Assembly: GCA_963210315.1 (NCBI GenBank)
Contig: OY723264.1
Span: 2,170,001-2,234,000, forward strand
Origin: Rhynchopus euleeides
Lineage: Eukaryota > Euglenozoa > Diplonemea > Diplonemida > Diplonemidae
Length of the DNA: 64,000 bases
Reading direction: 5' to 3'
Shown here in pieces: positions 1-9,300 of the stretch (position 1 is its first letter; the number at the start of each line of letters is the position of its first letter). The notes beneath the pieces are model-generated. The model saw only the letters and a list, made by a program, of their open reading frames with translations. It ran no database searches and was not told where the DNA came from. The translations under genes were made by a program, and so were the position numbers.

Positions 1-301
1 ACATACCCCTACCCTACTGCATATTCCTCGCAAAGACCGCCACCCCCTGCACTGCCACACACACCACACCTCCCCACTGCAGGTGGCCTCCTTTTGTGGG
101 TGGGGAAGCAGCGAGAGAGATCGCCACCTACACCACCACCACCACCACCCCCAACCCCCCCCGGGTCATGCTGCCCTTCTGATAGCTTTTTGTACCCCCC
201 TCCCAGGCCGTTCGCTCGGGGCGAAGTTGGGCCCAACTTCGCTAAAAAGCGCCCTATCACTTCACAGCTACAACCGCTCTGATGAATTTCCTTTTGTTTG
301 T

Positions 302-508
302 TGCGTTGACGCTTCTACACACAAAACCCTGAACTGATCACACCCTGAGCCTGATGAAGGGTGGGGTTAGTGTATAGAGCACGTTTGGTTGCAGCTGTGG
401 TGGGGCGCTTTCCGCTCACACGAGTGTGCTTAAAAAGCACCCTATCACTTCACAGCTACAACCGCTCTGATGAATTTCCTTTTGTTTGTTGCGTTGACGC
501 TTCTACAC
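302..508 (-). repeat. Split direct repeat block B1-A2-B2 of the retroelement
   Basis: Positions 302-436 repeat the 4749-4883 segment almost exactly. Positions 432-508 repeat 244-320. The 19-base sequence TGCGTTGACGCTTCTACAC is common to both repeat types and occurs at 302, 490 and 4749. This block is the 3' end of the element. Confidence 0.85.
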
Positions 509-545
509 CAGGACCCTCATCCGGAGGGACGTGTCCGTCTCGTTC

Positions 546-2393
546 TCAACGAGGCGGGCGCGCTGGTAAAAGTGTAGGTGGCATCGACACTGGTGGCAAC
601 TCCACGGGGTGTGTGGCCTGCGTCCCTCGCGTGTACGCGTCTGCGCGTTGGTCGTGGGTCGCAACCCAGTGTGGAATAAGTCGTATCTGCTGGCGGCGCG
701 CTGTTGTGTATATCTCCTGCAGCAGGAGGTTGCCTCGGTAGTTGGCGCAGTGGCCCTTCCGGAGCGCGAACACCAGGCCGAGGTTGTCTATGTGGCAGGT
801 TACGCTTGCCTCCCTCACACGCTGCATCATGCGCACCCCCTGCCACACTGCATACGCTTCCTTCAGGAAGATGTTCGTGTCCGCGTCGCTCCCTTCGAAC
901 GCCCCTTGGGACACTGACTCCCCTCCCGGCAGCACGAGCACCGCCGCCCACGCCGTGGATGACGCGTCTGTCCAGAGCTCAATGGTCGGTGGCGGGTTCT
1001 GCGGCGTATACCACTCGTTGTCCTCGATGAGGCGTGCCCGCGCCACTGTCTCCGCCTGCACCGACGGAGGTACTGCGACCCTGGAGTCCCATCGGGCGTT
1101 GTTTGAGTGCGTCTGCTTCGCGATGCGCCGCACGAAGGACAACACGGCTGGCATGTAACACATCGGTGTCCGCATCACATACGACTGCCAGACGAAAGAC
1201 CCGAATACTCTGAACGCCCTGCGTGGTGTCGTGTGGCCGTTGACGACTTCCTTGTACTCTTCCCGTCCGAGGACTTTTTGCACCCAGGCTGTGTCCATGT
1301 GGAAACGGTGTCGCGTCAGGTCGAAGTGGATCCCGAACACTGTGAAGTCCTGCAGCGGCACGCCGTGTTGTGTGTCGTCGAAGTTCAGGGCGGCCCCCAC
1401 CTTCTCGCAGCGGCTGATGAAGTCGGCGTACCTCGCCTGTGCCTCTGGTAGGGAGTCTCCGACAGCGATGAAGTTGTCAATCCAGACTATTCCGTGCTCT
1501 GGCGGGAGCAGCACGCGTGCGCTGCGGTTCGCGATTGCCGGGGAATGTGACCACCCCATGCACATGACAGTCAGGAAGGTCTTCACGAATGTCTTTCTCT
1601 CCCCGCCTAGGCGCACTTCGAAATAGCGTTGGATCTCCTTGTGTACGGGGAACTGGTAGAACCAGCTGCGTGCATCTGCCATCACCACCCAGCTCGCCGC
1701 GGCCACTCGCTGTGTCACCTCCGTGATGTCCTGCAAACGCATGTCCGGTGGGCGTGTCATCAGTGCATTTAGCCGCCTTGCGTCGACGATGAAACGTTGG
1801 CCCCCAGACTTCTTGGACACGGTGAACGCTGGCAGCGTGAGGTACGGGTGTGCATCCGCATCCGTCAGGACGCCATACTCAACCAAGGTGTCCAGGTGGT
1901 GCAACATGTGGCGTGATACCTTCCTCCCCGTTTTACGTAGTTCTTGGCGGGCCTCGGGAAGCAGTGCGTCAGCGAAAGCGGCTGGCTTGGTGATGAGGTC
2001 CAAGACCCCCGTCAGTTCACCCTCGCTGTCCAACCGTCGCAGTTCCTTGAGATTGAGGCGCGAGGTGCAGATCTCCGCGATGTAGTCCTCTTCCTCCGAC
2101 AGCTCCGTCTTCGCGTTGGCTGGCCGTATCACCTTCCCCCCCGTGCACACACCCAAGTCCTCCCCGTAGAGGTCCTCGACACCCGGACCGTACGACTCTG
2201 CGCTATCCACCTCGCTCCACGCTTCCTCATCACTGGGTGGTGGGTCGGACGCGGCTTCGTCGGATGTGGCATCTTCGTAGTAGCGGCGCGCTGCGAACAG
2301 CCTCGTGGTCCCCGGGAAGTGGGTTGCTGTCAGGGGTTTTGGCTGTGTGCGCGTCGTCCCCCCTTGCTGTCGTTTTTTCTTCACCACTCGATC
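546..2393 (-). CDS. Reverse transcriptase-RNase H of the YR retroelement
   Basis: The RT-RNase H polyprotein copies element RNA into DNA. The frame is open from 3404, but codon content becomes protein-like only after the recombinase stop near 2381, so the true start is uncertain. The frame differs from the recombinase frame, and re-initiation or frameshifting could express it. RT motif A is visible as MADARSWFYQF, motif B as MGWSHSPAIAN and motif C as IVWIDNFIAVGD (about 1455-1496). The second Asp of the usual xxDD box is Asn. The RNase H domain (about 600-1000) keeps the acidic set: WTDAS, FLKEAYAV, CHIDNLG and DQRADAY. No methylase domain is seen. Confidence in family is high; confidence in start and activity is moderate. 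Confidence 0.85.
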   Translation of the reverse strand, partial: DRVVKKKRQQGGTTRTQPKPLTATHFPGTTRLFAARRYYEDATSDEAASDPPPSDEEAWSEVDSAESYGPGVEDLYGEDLGVCTGGKVIRPANAKTELSEEEDYIAEICTSRLNLKELRRLDSEGELTGVLDLITKPAAFADALLPEARQELRKTGRKVSRHMLHHLDTLVEYGVLTDADAHPYLTLPAFTVSKKSGGQRFIVDARRLNALMTRPPDMRLQDITEVTQRVAAASWVVMADARSWFYQFPVHKEIQRYFEVRLGGERKTFVKTFLTVMCMGWSHSPAIANRSARVLLPPEHGIVWIDNFIAVGDSLPEAQARYADFISRCEKVGAALNFDDTQHGVPLQDFTVFGIHFDLTRHRFHMDTAWVQKVLGREEYKEVVNGHTTPRRAFRVFGSFVWQSYVMRTPMCYMPAVLSFVRRIAKQTHSNNARWDSRVAVPPSVQAETVARARLIEDNEWYTPQNPPPTIELWTDASSTAWAAVLVLPGGESVSQGAFEGSDADTNIFLKEAYAVWQGVRMMQRVREASVTCHIDNLGLVFALRKGHCANYRGNLLLQEIYTTARRQQIRLIPHWVATHDQRADAYTRGTQATHPVELPPVSMPPTLLPARPPR

Positions 2394-3343
2394 TTCGCCG
2401 ACACCTGTGCTGTCTCGCGCGCGTGTGCGTTTTCCGCCGCTGATACGTAACGCATCACACCGTCGACCGTCGCGTGTCTCGAGAGGAGGCGCACCTCCTC
2501 CAGTGGAACGTTCTTCCGCGCAAGCTGTGTGAGTGCCCCCCTCCGCAGAGAGTGTGCCGTGAGCCCCCTCCGTGCCCGCTTGACGGCTTTTACCACGGTC
2601 CGGTAGGTGACGTCCGCCGGGAACAGTCTCGTCTCTCCTGCTCTGCGCGCCCTGCGGAGGCGGTGTCGGAGGATACGGTGTAGGTCCTTCGGCAGGGAGA
2701 TCCCTGTGATGTGACCCATGTGGAAGGGGTCCGCCTTCGACTGGGTCCAGCGCACGTATATCGGCTCGCTGCGCTTTTCCGCTGTGACGTCCTTCACATC
2801 CAAGCGCAGTGCGTCCGAGGCCCTTGCCGCACCCCCCCACATGATGCCGAGCAGCAGTTTCACGAGGGGACGTGGCTCCTTCGCTAGCGCCTCCCGGATG
2901 TTGTGGGCTGTTGCTGGTTCTGCTTGCTTCAGTGGTCGTAGTGCTCCTCCCCGTTTCAGCGCCCGCCTGTAGTCCGCCACAATTTGTTTTCCGTCGAGGG
3001 GGAACGCTGCGAAGCGTCTGAGTGCTGCTGCAAGGTTGTTGAGGTACTGGAGGGCGGACTGCACTGATAGCCCGTCCTTCCGTTGCTTCGTGACCCACAG
3101 CACCGCCCCTTCGTCGTGTGGCAGTGTTCGCCTCTCCGCTTTCATCCACCCTTCCCGGAACTGCGAGTACCTGTCGTATGTGCGGCGGAGGGCCCCCCAG
3201 TATGTGGGTGCGAGGGCTTGGGCCAGGGTGTGTTGCAGTTCCTGGCGAATGGTGGTTGCTTCCTCCGGGGTCACGCTCGTCTCGGTCTTGCGGGGGCGTC
3301 CTCTTGTTGACGGGGGGGCAGATGGTACTGCCTTCACATACAC
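2381..3343 (-). CDS. Tyrosine recombinase of the retroelement
   Basis: This 320-residue protein should integrate the circular DNA copy of the element. The catalytic set appears complete: Arg174 in GGAARASDAL, a candidate Lys203 in the QSKAD turn, His264 and Arg267 in AHSLRRGA, His290 in LLSRHATVDG, and nucleophile Tyr299 nine residues later in GVMRYV. The N-terminal half (about residues 25-130) is helical and basic, as expected of a core-binding domain. It lies 57 bases downstream of the gag-like frame and overlaps the open RT frame in another phase. The unbroken frame and intact active site suggest recent activity. Confidence 0.88.
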   Translation of the reverse strand: MYVKAVPSAPPSTRGRPRKTETSVTPEEATTIRQELQHTLAQALAPTYWGALRRTYDRYSQFREGWMKAERRTLPHDEGAVLWVTKQRKDGLSVQSALQYLNNLAAALRRFAAFPLDGKQIVADYRRALKRGGALRPLKQAEPATAHNIREALAKEPRPLVKLLLGIMWGGAARASDALRLDVKDVTAEKRSEPIYVRWTQSKADPFHMGHITGISLPKDLHRILRHRLRRARRAGETRLFPADVTYRTVVKAVKRARRGLTAHSLRRGALTQLARKNVPLEEVRLLSRHATVDGVMRYVSAAENAHARETAQVSAKIEW

Positions 3344-3400
3344 TACCGCGGCGGGGGGGAGGGTCGTGGCCCGCGGGCGTCCCCTGCTGGTGTCGGGGAG

Positions 3401-4471
3401 TCACTGTCGCTTGCCTTTCCCCCCCCGTCCTTTGTGATGGCCCTTTCCCGAGTAGGGCGCGGGGCGGTCCTGCGTGTTACGCTCCTGCAGGAACCGCTCC
3501 TGAAACGCGGCCCGCCTCTCCTGTGTGTCGTCCTGCGTGGCCCGCCCCTCCCGGAGTAGGCGCCCGTGTGTCACCGCATCGTACTTCGCTGGGTCCATAA
3601 TCTTCGCCTTTGCCAGGTAGAGGCGGGCGCCCGCGCGCCCCTTCAGGAGAAAGTGCGAGTTCATAACGACGATTGTCTTGTGGAGGGCCTCGGTAAAGCG
3701 ATCCGGATCATCGTCGTCGCGGATCAGTCCCATTGTCTGAAACAGAGCGTCGAAGGCCTGGATGAGCTGGTGTTGCCAGTCTGGTGAGCTCGGGGCATCG
3801 CTGAGCTCCGCCTGTCGGAAAACCCGGGATACCTCAGCTTTCACCAACCTGCGTCCGGGGACAGTGGCGATCGACGATCCCCAGGTCGACACGATGTGGG
3901 CGGAGAAATCGGCGGGCAGCTCGGCCTCCGTCCGCTGCAGCGCCTTCTGCAGGGTGGCGATCTGCTTCGCCTGCGTCTCCACGGTCTTCTTCAGCTCCTT
4001 CTGTTCCTTCTCCAGCCGGCCTGTCAATTTCAGCAGGTACTCCAGCGAGTTCGCCACGCGGAGATCGGTGTTCGAGTCGGCGGGGTGGTGTGCGTCCCTG
4101 TGCTGGAGGCCCGTGCCACTCTGGCTGTCCGCCTCGCTGTACTCCCCGTCCTCGCCTAGCTCGCCCGTCGCTGCTGCCAGGTCCGCCGCGGTCTCCTCGT
4201 CGACTGCCTGCCGGACCCATGCGCACTCGGGGCACACCCAGCCCCTGTCCCCTGCGCCCTCGAGCCATTCGGGGACGACGTGCGCCGGGATGTGCTCTCT
4301 CAAGCACGTCCTGACCGTGGTCCCACCGCAGTCGTGGCAGCTGAATGCGGTCCTGGCTGTGTGTGTAGTATTGCACGTTTCGAATATGCACTCGGGGCGA
4401 CGCTCTGCTGGCTCGTTGTCGGGGTGGGCGGGGTCGGGAACCTTCAGGGTGTCCCAATCCAGAGTGGCCAT
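3401..4471 (-). CDS. Gag-like protein of the retroelement
   Basis: The frame begins at MATLDWDTLKV (4471) and ends at 3401; the same frame is open upstream to 4627 through a 12-residue repeat. Residues about 20-90 hold a Cys/His cluster (CIFETC, CHDCGG, CLREHIPAH, CPEC) that could bind zinc. About residues 150-200 form a charged coiled-coil candidate (LEKEQKELKKTVETQAKQIA). The C-terminus is basic and Gly-rich (KGHHKGRGGKGKRQ), suited to nucleic-acid binding. This fits a structural Gag role, but there is no motif that proves the family. Position as the first ORF of the element supports the call. Confidence 0.7.
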   Translation of the reverse strand: MATLDWDTLKVPDPAHPDNEPAERRPECIFETCNTTHTARTAFSCHDCGGTTVRTCLREHIPAHVVPEWLEGAGDRGWVCPECAWVRQAVDEETAADLAAATGELGEDGEYSEADSQSGTGLQHRDAHHPADSNTDLRVANSLEYLLKLTGRLEKEQKELKKTVETQAKQIATLQKALQRTEAELPADFSAHIVSTWGSSIATVPGRRLVKAEVSRVFRQAELSDAPSSPDWQHQLIQAFDALFQTMGLIRDDDDPDRFTEALHKTIVVMNSHFLLKGRAGARLYLAKAKIMDPAKYDAVTHGRLLREGRATQDDTQERRAAFQERFLQERNTQDRPAPYSGKGHHKGRGGKGKRQ

Positions 4472-4485
4472 CTTCTCTGTTACGC

Positions 4486-4700
4486 AGCTCGGCGTAGTTA
4501 CTGTTCCTGTCCTATTCACGCAGCTCGGCGTAGTTTCTGTTCCTCTCCTATTCACGCAGCTCGGCGTAGTTTCTGTTTCTCTCCTATACACGCAGCTCGG
4601 CGTAGTTTCTGTTCCTCTCCTATACACGCAGCTCGGCGTACTCCCTCAGCCCGTTCTGTTCCTCTCCTATACACGCAGCTCGGCGTACTCTGTCCGCTTC
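4486..4700. repeat. 36-bp tandem repeat in the retroelement leader
   Basis: Units starting ACGCAGCTCGGCGTAGTTTC recur every 36 bases, with two later, more diverged units of different length near 4626 and 4673. Read on the minus strand in the gag frame the unit encodes a 12-residue repeat ending TTPSCV. It lies just upstream of the gag ATG, so it may be 5' leader or an N-terminal extension. Confidence 0.8.
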
Positions 4701-5239
4701 TGTCACTCTTGCTCCCCTCTTGATTCTCTCGCCTGCTTGATAGTTTGATGCGTTGACGCTTCTACACACAAAACCCTGAACTGATCACACCCTGAGCCTG
4801 ATGAAGGGTGGGGTTAGTGTATAGAGCACGTTTGGTTGCAGCTGTGGTGGGGCGCTTTCCGCTCACACGAGTGTGCTTAAAAAAATAAATCTTCAGATAT
4901 ACTTCGTCCCAACTTCGCCCAACAACTTCGCCCAAGGGGACGAAGTTGGGATAAAAAAAATTCTGGGCTCGGCCCCCATGCTTGCTGCTAAATGATATTG
5001 GGATTGGGACTTTCGGGGTCCTCGCATTTTTTTTGGTGGCGAGACATGTGCATTTTTTTTGGGGGCGAGATTGGGTGGGTGGGGGTGGGTGGGCGCAGCC
5101 CCCCCACCCACCCACCCACCCGGTGGCAGGCATGTCGCTAAGCGTCGGCCGTCGACCCGGTGATTTTGGGTTTCCACCCCCCATAAAAAAGCGGCAACCC
5201 GGCTACACTGGTTCGACGGTCGACGTCGAAGGTTTTGCA

Positions 5240-5301
5240 GGAACATATGCTCGCTACCGTGGCCTCCGGCGGCTGGGGGGCTCCGCCCCCCAGACCCCCC
5301 T
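5240..5301 (+). repeat. GC-rich hairpin repeat, copy a
   Basis: This copy contains GCTACCGTGGCCTCCGGCGG followed by the stem CTGGGGGGC-TCC-GCCCCCCAG and ACCCCCC. It lies inside the TIR element at 4977-5733. Confidence 0.8.
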
Positions 5302-5398
5302 GGAGCCCTTCGATACCCATCAAGTCAGGGAATCCAACCACTCCAGTAGCCTCAGGCCTCAGGAGGACGCAGCCAACTCACACAGAATCTACGCCCAC

Positions 5399-5463
5399 AA
5401 TGAACAGATGTTCACTACCGTGGCCTCCGGCGGCTGGGGGGCTCTGCCCCCCAGACCCCCCTT
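5399..5463 (+). repeat. GC-rich hairpin repeat, copy b
   Basis: This copy begins ATGAACAGATGTTCACTACC and then has the same core and stem as copy a, with TCT in place of TCC in the loop. Confidence 0.85.
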
Positions 5464-5938
5464 GTAGCGTGTGCCCATGGCCACCCACCAGCCACGGCGC
5501 CAAAGGTGGCCAATCGTCGACACTTTGACGCACAGTAAATGGCCCCCAATAACTCAAAAAAATTGAGTAGGGTCGCCGTGAAGAGAGTTTGAACCGTTGA
5601 TGCCAAAAACGACCCTCTTGTGTGGAAGAACGACGCTGTGCCACCCCCATTTTCCTAACAAACTCGCCCCCAAAAATATTGTATTGGGATTCCGAAATTT
5701 GGCCCAAAAATCTCACATTTAGCAGCATGCATGTCGGCCCCCACCCCCCGAAGGGGGGTGGGTGGTGAAAGAGCCCACATCACGAGGCTCAGGGGATGGG
5801 GAATGCACGAGGAAGGAAGTGTTAGAAGGAGACCACAACGACCTTCCCCAAAGTACGATGCATTGCTCCGCCCAGACCCCCCTGTGGCGTATGTCTGGTG
5901 CCCAAGTCCTTTCAAGTTACATGAATCTGTCCATCCGC

Positions 5939-6003
5939 AATGAACAGATGTTCACTACCGTGGCCTCCGGCGGCTGGGGGGCTCCGCCCCCCAGACCCCC
6001 CTT
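5939..6003 (+). repeat. GC-rich hairpin repeat, copy c
   Basis: It is nearly identical to copy b, including the AACAGATGTTCACTACCG lead, and sits just outside the short repeat that ends at 5919. Confidence 0.85.
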
Positions 6004-6328
6004 GCAGCCGAACTGTGTGGCACAGCGGTCCCTGCCAATCCACGGGCGTTTCGCTCATAAGCAAGGTTATTAGTGCCTCCGGAGGTACTAACAGCCTTGC
6101 CAGAAGTGCAGCGATCTGCCCTCTCAAGGAAAGGTAGCCAATGTGTACCTCCCGAGGGGGCGCGAAGCGCCCCCGAGGGGCGCCTCCCTGTGGTTAAAAA
6201 AATTCTCAAATTCTCAAAATCCCAAATAAAACTTCGTCCACCCCACACGGGATCTGTGGACGATAGCGAACGGCCTGCCCCCTCCTCTTCTGTTCCCCCT
6301 GCGCCGGGTGTGACCCTAAGGCGCCTCT
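6004..6328. other. Spacer before the first cellular gene
   Basis: No gene is seen. It holds a small foldback GTGCCTCCGGAGGTAC (about 6073-6088) and a strong hairpin GGGGGCGC-GAA-GCGCCCCC (about 6157-6176), followed by an AT-rich patch. Confidence 0.5.
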
Positions 6329-6363
6329 CCCCCCACCCCTCTGTTATACCCACACACACGCAG
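6329..6363 (+). promoter_or_regulatory. Candidate trans-splice acceptor
   Basis: A pyrimidine-rich stretch (CCCCCCACCCCTCTG) leads to CACACGCAG ending at 6363, only 10 bases before the ATG at 6374. This is the layout expected if a spliced leader is added here; it could instead be a chance AG. Confidence 0.4.
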
Positions 6364-6373
6364 TTTTCTCGCG

Positions 6374-9300
6374 ATGCCGATCACCTGGGAGAGGCGATGG
6401 GACCCACCGAACCCCGGGACCCGATCCGGGAAGCTGCGCGTCAAGCAGTATCTGGAGTGGCTGAACGGGCTGAATGTCTTCGGGGATTTCCGGGCGCTGT
6501 CCAGCTTCGAGGAGCTGAGAGACCCCAGGGTTCTGGCTGATATCGTGGAATTCCTCGTCCCGGGGACGGAGCTTCCGCGGCACGACCACCCCTGCCACGG
6601 CCCGCGGAGGGCGAACGACCGCACCCTCCTCACAGAGGCCCTCGTCCTCCTTGAGGACTCCATCATGGTTGTCTGGGAAAACGGGGGGTGCCCTCCTGAC
6701 AACAAGCCTGACCATCTCTATTCCGTAGCAGACATTGCCAACGCGAAGCCCTTCGCCCTGTCGTGCCTCCTCCACGGCATGTTCAAGGCTTTCCTCATGT
6801 CGGAGATGGTGCCGCAGCTCCTGGAGATGGTCCTCTGGTATAACGAAGCCCTACTCCCCTACTGCAAATCCCTCACACAAACCGCCGCGCTGCTGATGGA
6901 GGCATCCGACGGGGAAAACATCAGCCTCGACCTGGTCTTCTCCGCACTCATGAAGGAGCTGTGGGATTGCTCTGTCTGGATCTGCCTCTTCCACGCCCAC
7001 AGCCAGCCCTCCTATGTTTTAGACCTCGCGACGGTGTATTGGAGGCCCGACCCGGCGCAGCCTGCGCAGCAGCTCGCCAACGCGGGGTTTTGCTTTTCCC
7101 TGTTTGAGACCTTTGAGATCAAGCCGCAGTACACCCTCCGGGAGTTCGTCAGATTCCCCCACGCGGAGTTCATCGCCCTCCAGGCCTACATTGTCTACAA
7201 AGTCCTGAAGGGCTACCCCGCCGCAACGGATGTCAGCGTGAGGGCCCTCAACTTTTTAGACCAGAGCGAGCTCCTCCGCACCGCAAGGCTCTCCGAGGAG
7301 AACAACACGGCACCTCCACATGACACCTCCACGTCGAAACCCCGCTCCAGACGCCAGAGGAGCGTGTCTCCTGGTTGTGGGGGGAGGTCCTGCTCGCCTC
7401 ACTCTGGGTATGTCGAGATCCTGAAGGAGCACAGGGGCGGTGCTTCGTCGCGGCATCTCTCCCCATCACGGAGCTGCACCCCGAAGAGGAAGGTTGTGGA
7501 CGCATCCCTCACGGTCGACACCGCGCCATCCCCGAGGGGTGCGGAGGAGGGAGAGGAAGGGGACATCTCCGCGATGGACGCCGCGGTGCTGCGCAGCCTC
7601 GCCGCCCCCCCCCTCCCCGAGGGGGGCCGGATCCCCCCGAAGCTGGCGAAGATGCTGGAGGCGGTTGCCGCAGCCCACCACGACGACCTCCTCAGGCTCC
7701 CCATCTCCGAGCGGAGCAAGTCGATCCTCCGCCACCTCGCCGGGAGGGGCCTCTCCCCAGCCAGGCCGCGGGCGTCTTCCCGAGGCGGCGGCGGGGCAGT
7801 CCTCTCCCCACAGCGAGGGGGGGTCCGCAGGAGCAAACCTCTCACCACGACACCCGGCGCGGTGTCGCGCCGGGGTGCGCCTCGGCAGGCAAAGGGGGGT
7901 GCCTCCTCCATCGGGAGGAGGGCGGGGGAGCCCCCGGTGGTGGCGGCGGCGGCGGATGACGCGCTGGATCTCAGCGGGGGGGAGGGGGTGGTGGTGGCGG
8001 CGGCGGCGGCAGCAGCAGCTCCGGAGTCGGGCTCCCCGCTGCGGCTGGAGGTGGGCGGTGCGATGGGGGGTGGCCCCTCCGCCGGAGGGTTTGGCGGCGA
8101 CCCCCATCAGGAAGGCGGGTTCCTCGCCCCGCCCGCGGTGGGCTCTGCGGAGCAGCAGCAGCAGCAGCACCCAAACCAGCATCAATCCACCCTCGCCGCC
8201 CCGGCAAACACCCCGGAGGTGACCCCCATGGGAGCCCCCCCAGCGGCGCATCCGTCAGCCTCCTCCATCCTTGCCGCGGAGGCCAGCACCGACCGGGGGA
8301 GCCACCATGAGACGGAGAGGTTTGAAGAGGAGGAACCACCGATACCCGCGGCGGCGGCGGCGGCGGCAGCAGCTCCGCCGCCGCCCCCTGGGGTCCGCAA
8401 GCCCAACCCGAAGCGTGGGGGTGGGGGTGAGGGTGGGGTTTCCCCGGGGCGCCGCCCGGGGAGCCGGTTCAAAAGGGTTGTCGATAACGAGCATGCCCTC
8501 CGGGAGGAGAAGGAGAGGCTGAAGGTGGAGCTGATGCGGGAGGCGCGGCGGAAGGCGAGCGCGGCGCTCTCCTCAGGGGGGACCCGGGTGGCCGCCCCGA
8601 CCCCCGGTGGGAGCGAGTCGCGGCAGAGGCAGAGGCAGCAGCAGAGCAACCCTTCCGCACGGCGCGCGGGGCGGAGCCCCGCGGCCCGATCCGCGTCGGG
8701 CAGCCAGCCCCACGACGCGTCGGCGTCGGCACCACCTCCACCCCCACCCCCGCCACGCCGGATCAGCAGCCGGAGCGGCAGCGGGAGTGTGGGGGGTGGG
8801 GCCTCCGCCCCCGCGGTGCCGACCTACATGCGCCCCACCGAATCCTCCCGGAAGGTGCGCCACCCCTCCGCCTCCTCTGTGGGGGGCGGAGTGGGGGATG
8901 CTCAGCCCCCGCCACAGCCTCCTCAGAACGCAACCTCCTCCTCCTCCGCTGCATCCACAGCCACCCCGGTGGGGCAGCGTGGGCGGAGCCCGTCCTCCTC
9001 CATGGCTTCAGGGCGTGGAGGTGGTGCTGTGGTTCAGCAGGCTCAGGAGGAGGAGCAGCAGCAGCAGCAGCAGCCATACCACGCTAGCCCGAGGGGGCAA
9101 CCCAGTGGTGGCGGTGGGGAGTGTGCCCCGGTGGATGAGGATGGGATGCCCGACGGAGGGGGAAGCGGGGGTGTGGGAGAGTGGGGGAGTGGTGGTGGTG
9201 GTGGTGGTGGTGGTGTGTCCGCCTCCTTCGCGAACAGCCGCACCTCCCCCCTGGTGATGCCCCTCGAGCAGATGGAGCCCGACTACCTCGAGGTGTCCGA

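Larger units (their letters stand above)
245..4882 (-). mobile_element. Tyrosine-recombinase (VIPER/Ngaro-like) retroelement
   Basis: The element reads on the minus strand as gag-like ORF, tyrosine recombinase, then RT-RNase H. It is bounded by split direct repeats. Repeat A is at 4749-4883 and again at 302-436; repeat B is at 432-508 and again at 244-320. In element orientation this gives A1-ORFs-B1-A2-B2, the arrangement known for Ngaro/VIPER-type elements, which insert by recombinase rather than integrase and make no target duplication. The empty site at 58491-58505 has a short A run where this copy is interrupted, and no duplication is seen. All three frames are open, so the copy looks recent. 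The gag-YR-RT order matches, from memory, trypanosomatid VIPER/TATE elements more than DIRS, where the recombinase comes last. Confidence 0.88.
4977..5733. mobile_element. Non-autonomous TIR element, 8-9 bp target duplication
   Basis: The left end reads ATGCTTGCTGCTAAATG and the right end CATTTAGCAGCATGCATG, an imperfect inverted repeat. The flanks carry TCGGCCCC(C) on both sides (4969-4977 and 5734-5742), while the empty copy has it once at 58681-58689. That proves insertion with an 8- or 9-base duplication, as in hAT or Mutator-like elements. No transposase is encoded. Two copies of the GC-rich hairpin repeat lie inside (5240 and 5399), as do AT/GT homopolymer stretches and a GGGT/CCCA array at 5072-5120. 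Confidence 0.75.
204..5919. repeat. Short dispersed repeat, copy 1, split by two insertions
   Basis: Three separated pieces (204-247, about 4883-4977 and 5734-5919) line up in order with one continuous stretch at 58455-58874. Shared landmarks are the start CAGGCCGTTCGCTCGGGG, inverted GAAGTTGGG/CCCAACTTC motifs, the run AATAAATCTTCAG, and a tail ending TCCTTTCAAGTTA. The first gap holds the retroelement (245-4882) and the second gap holds a TIR element (4977-5733). The unfilled unit is about 0.3 kb, has no coding potential and no clear terminal repeats. Its class is unknown. Confidence 0.75.

Noticed and set aside
2394-3404. Upstream extension of the RT frame over the recombinase gene
   Set aside because: The translated content is low-complexity Pro/Arg/His, typical of a shadow frame, while the recombinase frame has all its catalytic residues.
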